Below the pieces are notes generated by a model. It worked only from the letters and a program-made list of their open reading frames with translations. It did not search any database and was not told where the DNA came from. 64,000 nt of DNA, from contig NZ_CP109467.1 in NCBI RefSeq assembly GCF_036227325.1, forward strand, positions 124,001 through 188,000. The letters are read 5' to 3'. A program made the position numbers and the translations under genes. Positions 58,160 through 64,000 of this stretch are shown piece by piece; the first letter of the stretch is position 1, and every line of letters begins with the position of its first letter. This DNA is from Streptomyces sp. NBC_01465 (GTDB lineage: Bacteria > Actinomycetota > Actinomycetes > Streptomycetales > Streptomycetaceae).

Positions 58160-59917
58160 ATGATCCGAAAAGTCAGCTCCCGCTCCCCATGGCTGCGATG
58201 GCGCCCGTTGGCCGCAGGCGCTGCCGCTGCACTGGTGCTCGGCGGTCCTGCGGCGTCCACGGCAGGCGCCTCACAGAACCAGGCCGACCCCGCTCCCGCT
58301 CCGGCCCCGCTCGTCGCCGCCATGCAGGTTGACATGCACCTGACCTATCGGCAGGCGCAAGACCGGCTCGTGAACGAGGACAGGGCGACGCGTGTCGCCA
58401 CCGCGCTGGACGGTTCCCTCGGACCCCGCGTCACCAGCATGTGGTTCGACGCCGTGACCGGGCGTCTCAACGCCGCGGTGACCACGGCGGCCGACGCCCG
58501 TGCTGTCGAGGCCGCGGGCGGCGAGGCGCACCGGGTGCCGTACAGCAGATCCGATCTCGAAGGTGTCGCACGGACGGTGGGTGCGCAGGCGCACGCCGTG
58601 CCGGGGGTCGTGGGATGGGGGATCCAGGCGCGTACGAGCCGTGTCGAGGTGGTCGTCGACCAGGAGCGCCGCACCACTGCCACCACCGCGTTCGTGCGCC
58701 GCATCGGCGAGTTGGGCGACCGGGTCGTCGTCACGAACACGTCCGACGCCCCGGTGCAGCAGCAGGGCGACGTGGTCGGCGGCGAGAAGTGGACCCCAGG
58801 CAGCGAGAGCCCCTGCTCCGTCGGCTTCTCCGTCAACGCGTCCGGCGGCGCGAAGGGGTTCCTCACCGCGGGGCACTGCACCAATGACGTGGACCAGGCC
58901 GCGTACGGGAAGGACGGGACCCGCCTGGGCACCTCCAACCAGGGCGGCACCCACAGCATCAACGCCCGCGAGGGCGACTTCGGCCTCGTCTCCGTCGATC
59001 AGGCCGGCTGGAACGTGGCGCCCAGGGTCTCCGGGTACGGCAGCGGCGACGTGACCGTGACAGGCTCGGCCGAAGGCCTGGTGGGCCAGACGGTCTGCCG
59101 CTCCGGCCAGACGAGCGGCTGGCACTGCGGTGAGATCACCAAGGTCAACCAGACCGTCGACTACGGCAACGTGGTCATCGACGGGCTGTCATGGACCAAC
59201 ACCTGTTCCGCCGGCGGGGATTCGGGCGGCTCCTACGTCTCCGCGACCGGCGGCAAGGCGGTCGGCCTCCACTCCGGGGGCGGCAGCGTGATCTGCGGGC
59301 AGAGCGGCGAGACGAACACCATCTTCCAGCCCGTCGGCGAGGCGCTGCAGAAGTGGGGGCTCACCCTGGCGACGAGCTCGCCGCAGCCCGGTGAGGTGAC
59401 GGTCACCGCTGTCGGCGCGCAGAGCAGCACCGTGGGGCAGAAGATCACGCTTCCCAACAGCGCACAGGGCGGAACGGCCCCCTACAAGTGGAGTGCGACG
59501 GGCCTGCCTTCGGGGCTCTCCATCGACGGCGCCTCGGGCACGGTGAGCGGTACGACGGCCGCCGCGGGAACCGGTTCGGTGACCGTCACGGCGACCGATG
59601 CCGCCGGAAAGACCGGCTCCACCACCTTCACCTGGACCGTCGGCGACAGCGGCGGCGGCACGTTGTCCCTGACCAACCCCGGAGGGCAGACCGTCTACAT
59701 CGGCCGCCCCTTCAGCCTGGCGCTCAAGGCCACCGGAGGAACAGGCGCGCGTACGTTCACTGCCACGGGCCTGCCCGCAGGGCTGACCGTCGACCGCGCG
59801 ACCGGCGTGATCGCCGGCAAGCCGACGACCTGGGGTCTGGCCAACAGCCGCGTCACCGTGACGGACAGCGCCGGCAAGAACGCGTCGGTCTCCATCACCT
59901 GGAGCGTGTTCAGCTGA
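58160..59917 (+). CDS. Secreted chymotrypsin-like serine protease with Ig-like tail
   Basis: 585 aa from ATG 58160. Signal peptide to about Ala36, an alpha-lytic-type pro-region, then an S1E-type protease: His239 (TAGHC), Asp273 (GDFGL) and Ser355 (GGDSGGS), with Cys pairs typical of streptogrisins. Two putative-Ig (He_PIG-like) modules follow (~410-495, ~500-585: GLPSGLSID... and GLPAGLTVD...). Those modules may anchor the enzyme to a polymer. Confidence 0.9.
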   Translation: MIRKVSSRSPWLRWRPLAAGAAAALVLGGPAASTAGASQNQADPAPAPAPLVAAMQVDMHLTYRQAQDRLVNEDRATRVATALDGSLGPRVTSMWFDAVTGRLNAAVTTAADARAVEAAGGEAHRVPYSRSDLEGVARTVGAQAHAVPGVVGWGIQARTSRVEVVVDQERRTTATTAFVRRIGELGDRVVVTNTSDAPVQQQGDVVGGEKWTPGSESPCSVGFSVNASGGAKGFLTAGHCTNDVDQAAYGKDGTRLGTSNQGGTHSINAREGDFGLVSVDQAGWNVAPRVSGYGSGDVTVTGSAEGLVGQTVCRSGQTSGWHCGEITKVNQTVDYGNVVIDGLSWTNTCSAGGDSGGSYVSATGGKAVGLHSGGGSVICGQSGETNTIFQPVGEALQKWGLTLATSSPQPGEVTVTAVGAQSSTVGQKITLPNSAQGGTAPYKWSATGLPSGLSIDGASGTVSGTTAAAGTGSVTVTATDAAGKTGSTTFTWTVGDSGGGTLSLTNPGGQTVYIGRPFSLALKATGGTGARTFTATGLPAGLTVDRATGVIAGKPTTWGLANSRVTVTDSAGKNASVSITWSVFS

Positions 59918-59939
59918 CGCCCTGTACGGCATGACAGCG

Positions 59940-59969
59940 GGGAGGGCGGCCGGAGAACGGCCCCCTCCC
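59940..59969. terminator. Hairpin between convergent genes
   Basis: 12-bp GC-rich stem with one bulged C and loop GAGAA, 23 nt after the protease stop and 24 nt after the LAL stop on the opposite strand. Confidence 0.6.
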
Positions 59970-59992
59970 TCTCGGCGCGCTCCGCCTGCCCC

Positions 59993-62761
59993 TCAGGACG
60001 GCCGGAGCGCTGCGGCCAGCTGGTTCCTGGAGCGGACGTCGAGTTTGCGGTAGACGCGGCTGAGGGTGGCCTCGACGGTCTTGACCGACAGGAAGAGACG
60101 CTGCGCGGCCTCCTTGTTGGAGGCGCCGGAGACGACCACGTCCGCGACCCTGCGTTCGGTGACCGTCAGCATGGCGGGACCGCGCGGGGATGCGCCGGCC
60201 TCCTCGGCGGCGTACAGAAAAGTGTGGGCGAGCGCGGCCCAGGGACGAGCCCCGGCTTCCTCGAACAGGGCCATCGCCCGGTCACCGGCGCGGCGGGCCG
60301 ACGCCCCTCTGCGGCGGCCGCGCTCGACACGTCCGCGCATCAGATGCGTACGTCCCTCCTCGATCCGGAGGCCCAGTCCGGCGAAGTGCTCGCCCGCGCG
60401 TTCCAGGAGGGCGACCGCCTCGTTTCTCCGGTTCGCGTGAGCGAGGTGGACGGCCTCGGCCCGGTCGAGGGCCGCGCCCCAGCCGGTGGCCAGCGCCGAC
60501 GGCGAAGCACTGTTGCGCAGTGCGGTCAGCAGGCGCGCGGCCGGCTCCTGCTGTCCGGTGACGGCGAGCGCTTCCACGCGCTCGGGCTGCCAGCGCAGCA
60601 TTGTCACATCGCGGACGGCTTGCGTCTGTTCGAGCTCCGCGACCCTGCCCAGGTTCGCCACGGCCCGGTCGGGCTCCCCCGTGACCAGCTCCACGGTGGC
60701 CAGGGCCAGCAGATTGCGCGAGGTGAAGACGAGGTCCCCCGCCTCGCGGGACACCAGCACACCCAGGCGTGCGAACCGGGCGGCCTCGTCGAACGAGCTG
60801 CCCGCCGCGGCCGCCGTCGCGCACGTGTACCAGGCGGGACCGAGCGACAGGCCCGCGGCGCGACCGACTGCCAGAGCACGCGCGCTCCAGTGCAGGGCGC
60901 GCATACAGGATCCGCGGCGGACCTCCAGCTCCGCAAGGCTGCGCAGTACCTCTTGGAGGTCCTCGGCCGAACCCGACTCCTCGGCCAGGGGAAGCAGTCC
61001 GCTCAGGGCCGTGCCCGCCTCCTCCAGCCGGTCGTCGAAGAGCGCGTGCCGGGTGGCCAGGTACTGGGGGGTGTCGCGCAGCGGCAGCTGACGGTCCGAG
61101 TGGGGTACGGCAAGGGCGAGTTCGAGGGTGCGGCGCGCGCCGGGGTGTCCTGTGATCCGCTCGATGCGTGCCTGCATGGTCAGTGCCGCGGCCCTGAGGT
61201 CGGGGAGCCGCGCGGCGGATGCGTGCCGTACCGCGCCGAGGGCCGCCTGCCGCGCTTCCTCGGGACGCCCGCCGAGGTTGTGCCGGATCGCGCTGCGCAT
61301 GTCGACGGCCGCGAGCAGAGCGGGGTCGTCGCGGGCGAGCCGGCGTGCGCGCAGCAGGAGTTCGTCCAGGTCGGCGAGTTCCTGCCCGCTGGCATCGACG
61401 ACGGCCAGGAGGGCGACCGCCTCGGCCGCGCCCGCGCGGGCGGCGGCCAGGGCGTCGGCCGCCCGCAACGCCAGGTCGGCCCGGCCTGCCGCGCCCGCGT
61501 CCTCGGCGGCGGCGACCAGCCGGCGCAGCTGTGCGTGCCGCTGGGCGTTCGGGGTGCGGGCGGCGGCCGCGAGGAGGATGTCGGCGGACAGGGCCCGGTC
61601 GCCTCCGGCCCGTGCCAGGGCCGCCGCCTCGTCCGCCGTGTTCAGTACGTCGTCCGACGGCCGGTCCTCGCCGAGGAGTTGATGGCGGGCGGCGTGGACG
61701 GGGTCGGGGGCGGTCGCGGCCAGGGCCCGGTGGGCGTGCGCGGTGGTGCTCTCCGTACTGCTGTCGGCCACTTCGGCCTGAAGCGCCCGGGCCGCGAAGG
61801 CGATGCGGTCGCCGGTGAGCGGCTTGAGGATGCCCGCCTCCAGGGCGGCCGACAGGTGCGCGTCGGTGGCGGTCGGCCAGGTGCGGCGCACCTGGAGTCG
61901 GGTGGGGTCGTGGGCGAGCGCGAGACGGGCCAGGGTGTCGCGTACGCCGGCGTCCACGGTGGCGATCCAGGCGGCGGCGAGCTCCCGGGCCGTACGGACT
62001 GCGCCGCAGTCCGCGTCCGTCGCCGCGGAAGACAGTCCGGCGGCCAGTGCCTGGACGAGCAGAGGGTGTCCGCCGCTGTCGCGATGGACGGCGACGGCCG
62101 TCGCCGCACGCTCGCCCCGGCTCTCCAGATACAGGACCGTCTCCTCGAGCGTGAGCGGGTCGAGCACGATCCGCGGCGCGTGCTCGGACAACACCCGGTG
62201 GCCGAGGGCCGGTTGGAGGGCGGTCCGTACGGTGACGGCCGTACGGATCCGCCCCGGTGCCAGTGCGCGCGCGACGTGCCGGACGACGTCGGCGCTCGCG
62301 GCGTCCAGCCACTGCTCGTCGTCCACGGCCAGCAGCCAGCGGACTTCGCCCGCGGCGGCGAGCAGCGCGGTGACGGCGAGCCGGACGGCCAGGGCGTCGC
62401 ACGGGGGTGCGGGCGCAGGGACGTGGTGCATCACCTGCCGCAGTACCGACTGCTGCGCCGGGGGCAGTGAGGTCAGCAGGTCCGGCGGCACGGCGGCCAG
62501 CAGGTGCGCCAGGCCGCTGAAGGCCCGGCGCTCGTCCCCCTGCCCGGGCGCCAGCCGGAGGACCGAGGCCCCGTCCGCTTCCTCCCCGCACACCAGTGCG
62601 CGCAGGAGCGTGGTGCGCCCGCTGCCCCACACGCCGGCGACGAGTACGCCGTGGCGGTGCTCCAGGGCCTCCCGCCCCGCCCGGATCCTGGCATCGAAGG
62701 CCGGCCACAGCGCGCCGCGCCCGCCCTCGTACAGAGCGGGAGTTGATCTGTCGGACGTCAC
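59993..62761 (-). CDS. LAL-family LuxR regulator
   Basis: 922 aa from GTG 62761. N-terminal ATPase with GVWGSGRTTLLRAL as Walker A (Arg in place of the usual Lys) and WLLAVDDEQWLDA as Walker B; long helical/TPR middle; C-terminal LuxR helix-turn-helix (LTVTERRVADVVVSGASNKEAAQRLFLSVKTVEATLSRVYRKLDVRSRNQLAAAL). Regulates secondary or carbon metabolism; target unknown. Confidence 0.92.
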   Translation of the reverse strand: MTSDRSTPALYEGGRGALWPAFDARIRAGREALEHRHGVLVAGVWGSGRTTLLRALVCGEEADGASVLRLAPGQGDERRAFSGLAHLLAAVPPDLLTSLPPAQQSVLRQVMHHVPAPAPPCDALAVRLAVTALLAAAGEVRWLLAVDDEQWLDAASADVVRHVARALAPGRIRTAVTVRTALQPALGHRVLSEHAPRIVLDPLTLEETVLYLESRGERAATAVAVHRDSGGHPLLVQALAAGLSSAATDADCGAVRTARELAAAWIATVDAGVRDTLARLALAHDPTRLQVRRTWPTATDAHLSAALEAGILKPLTGDRIAFAARALQAEVADSSTESTTAHAHRALAATAPDPVHAARHQLLGEDRPSDDVLNTADEAAALARAGGDRALSADILLAAAARTPNAQRHAQLRRLVAAAEDAGAAGRADLALRAADALAAARAGAAEAVALLAVVDASGQELADLDELLLRARRLARDDPALLAAVDMRSAIRHNLGGRPEEARQAALGAVRHASAARLPDLRAAALTMQARIERITGHPGARRTLELALAVPHSDRQLPLRDTPQYLATRHALFDDRLEEAGTALSGLLPLAEESGSAEDLQEVLRSLAELEVRRGSCMRALHWSARALAVGRAAGLSLGPAWYTCATAAAAGSSFDEAARFARLGVLVSREAGDLVFTSRNLLALATVELVTGEPDRAVANLGRVAELEQTQAVRDVTMLRWQPERVEALAVTGQQEPAARLLTALRNSASPSALATGWGAALDRAEAVHLAHANRRNEAVALLERAGEHFAGLGLRIEEGRTHLMRGRVERGRRRGASARRAGDRAMALFEEAGARPWAALAHTFLYAAEEAGASPRGPAMLTVTERRVADVVVSGASNKEAAQRLFLSVKTVEATLSRVYRKLDVRSRNQLAAALRPS

Positions 62762-62973
62762 GCGACGACCGTACGAAGTGACGTGCGGGTGTTCAAGACC
62801 GCGTCCTCCCGAGGGGCTGAAGCCGTGGCCCCGTCCGTCACTGTGCGCAACTCTCCGGCGCGCGTGGAGTGACGGACGCGTCTACTGTTGTCTGCGGTGC
62901 CGCTCTCCGTCCCCGACGGGCCGGCGTACGACACCGACGCCAGCGCACACCCTTCAAGGGGATCGAGGCGACC

Positions 62974-63165
62974 ATGCCCCTGCATCTGCCACTGCTGCTG
63001 ATACTCGGTTTCGGCATCTGGTTCCTGGGCCGCAAAGGGGGCGTGAAGATCTCCCACGTCCTCGTCTGCGCGGCCTTCGGCTTCTTCCTCGCCGACACCT
63101 CTGCCTCCGCGTCGGTCCACTCCGTGGTCAGCAGTGCCATGACCGCACTGCACATCGCGGGCTGA
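62974..63165 (+). CDS. Small membrane protein
   Basis: 63 aa from ATG 62974; two hydrophobic segments (LPLLLILGFGIWFLG and VLVCAAFGFFLADTS) with a short basic turn. Transmembrane hairpin of unknown role; the size also fits small plasmid-spread or holin-like proteins, but no motif supports that. Confidence 0.6.
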   Translation: MPLHLPLLLILGFGIWFLGRKGGVKISHVLVCAAFGFFLADTSASASVHSVVSSAMTALHIAG

Positions 63166-63208
63166 CCCCCGCCGACCGACCGCAGGGCCGTGGCGCGATC
63201 ATGTCGGC

Positions 63209-63742
63209 ATGACTGATCACTTCTCCGACCCGTCGCCCGCCGCGGTCCGGCTGGATCACTACACACCGGCCGACCAGAGCGAGATCCTGGGTGACGGCGC
63301 CGATCCTTTCGGCGTCGCGGATGCCGGCATGACATGGCTGCCCAAGGAAATCCATTTCGGTGTCCGTCACGAGGGCCGTCTCGTCGCACACACCGGTCTG
63401 CTGCGACTGTCGTTGTCGGCAGGCGGCATCGATACGGCGGCCGTGGGTGTCGGCGGCGTGGCGGTCGCGCCCGAACTGCGAGGGCACGGACTGGCCCGGG
63501 TGGTAGTGGGAGCGGCACTCGAACACGCTCGGACGATGGGGCCGCCGTACGGAATTCTCTTCTGCAGGCCGCCTCTTGTCCCTCTGTACGGGCGGCTCGG
63601 CTGGCAGGAACTCGACCAGGAGGTCCACGTCGAGCAGCCGCAGGGAACCGTGACCATGCCGCTGCGCACGATGTGGACACCGCTGCACGACGGTGCGCAG
63701 TGGCCTTCCGGAGAGGTGCGTCTGCACTCCTTCCCCATGTGA
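63209..63742 (+). CDS. GNAT-family acetyltransferase
   Basis: 177 aa from ATG 63209. Acetyl-CoA loop VAVAPELRGHGLARVVVGAAL (motif A) and a YGRLGWQEL end. Substrate unknown. Confidence 0.85.
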   Translation: MTDHFSDPSPAAVRLDHYTPADQSEILGDGADPFGVADAGMTWLPKEIHFGVRHEGRLVAHTGLLRLSLSAGGIDTAAVGVGGVAVAPELRGHGLARVVVGAALEHARTMGPPYGILFCRPPLVPLYGRLGWQELDQEVHVEQPQGTVTMPLRTMWTPLHDGAQWPSGEVRLHSFPM

Positions 63743-63832
63743 TCAACACCCCCGTTCTCCCCTGCCGGTGACCGCCCGTGCCATGCTGAAGCCGACCGCG
63801 GATCATGACGGGCGTCAGGAGAGTACGGCAGC

Positions 63833-64000
63833 GTGAGGGCAGTGGCACGGCACGACGGAACGGGTGTCTGGGATCGTTTCGCGGCGTCGGATCCGGGACT
63901 CCTGCGGCTGATGGCGGGGCTGCGGACGGTGGCGTCGATCGGGCTCACGCTCCTCGTCCTCGCGCTCCTGGGCACCGATGTCACTCACCTGGTCACGGGC
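63833..64000 (+). CDS. Membrane protein, N-terminal fragment (3' partial, FUSC-like)
   Basis: Starts at GTG 63833 (GTG 63842 possible) and runs off the window. 56 residues visible: a short basic head, FAASDPGLLRLMAGLRTVASIGLTLLVLALLG as the first membrane segment. The DPGL-helix start is typical of FUSC-type aromatic-acid-exporter relatives. Confidence 0.55.
   Translation, partial: MRAVARHDGTGVWDRFAASDPGLLRLMAGLRTVASIGLTLLVLALLGTDVTHLVTG

Noticed and set aside
62974..63165. Spd-type plasmid transfer protein
   Set aside because: Two membrane segments and short length are not enough; no neighbouring transfer gene supports it.
1..64000. tRNA, rRNA, CRISPR array or insertion sequence with transposase
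   Set aside because: None recognised by eye; no transposase motif, tRNA-like cloverleaf or repeat-spacer series was found. A dedicated search could still find small RNAs.

Overview
The window is high-GC DNA typical of Streptomyces or a close relative. GTG starts are common, ribosome sites are strong (AAGGAG/GGAGG), 4-nt ATGA overlaps link many genes, and it carries A-factor-type (gamma-butyrolactone, GBL) signalling genes, SARP activators and LAL regulators. A plasmid-type replication/partition block in the middle (prim-pol, P4-type primase, ParB, ParA-like, iteron-like and parS-like sites) suggests a linear plasmid, megaplasmid or plasmid-derived chromosome arm.

Region 1 (1-29,000) is a biosynthesis-like locus under GBL control. 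It has an AfsA-type GBL synthase with a neighbouring P450, three ScbR/ArpA-like TetR proteins, two SARPs, an XRE-TPR regulator and a truncated LAL ATPase. The biosynthetic genes look like a hybrid NRPS/PKS system with most catalytic motifs missing. One protein chains a degenerate A domain with a methyltransferase-like insert, a carrier domain with Ala for the phosphopantetheine Ser, a C domain without HHxxxDG, a second A-like domain and a fused MbtH domain. There is also a ketosynthase with no catalytic Cys/His/His, two C-TE-like proteins (one lacking motif residues) and a class-V aminotransferase-like protein with Arg at the PLP-lysine position. In contrast, the carrier domains in a tandem ACP and a stand-alone ACP keep their serines, two Sfp-type PPTases look intact, and a didomain aromatase/cyclase-like protein, an acyl-CoA-dehydrogenase-like protein and an orphan AccE-like subunit accompany them. 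A secreted protein made of nine Asp-Ile-Ser-Asp-Pro repeats lies upstream of the NRPS-like gene.

Region 2 (29,000-39,700) is the replication/partition block. It is bracketed by two inverted copies of a ~133-aa gene and holds prim-pol, primase, an FAD oxidoreductase behind a 39-bp palindrome, a cystatin-like small protein, ThpR, ParA-like and ParB. It is followed by an HTH protein, five GNA-triloop hairpins resembling Streptomyces telomere foldbacks, and a recombinase-like gene between short direct repeats.

Region 3 (39,700-47,900) is a sugar-use island: GH4 glycosidase, PfkB kinase, ABC importer (two permeases and a binding lipoprotein, no ATPase), a GH114-like secreted enzyme, and DeoR and AraC regulators.

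Region 4 (47,900-64,000) holds two MFS exporters (one with a divergent MarR), two large secreted carbohydrate-active proteins with discoidin-like domains, a small cold-shock-like protein, a membrane Ser/Thr kinase, a secreted serine protease, a large LAL regulator, a small membrane protein, a GNAT acetyltransferase and the start of a membrane protein.
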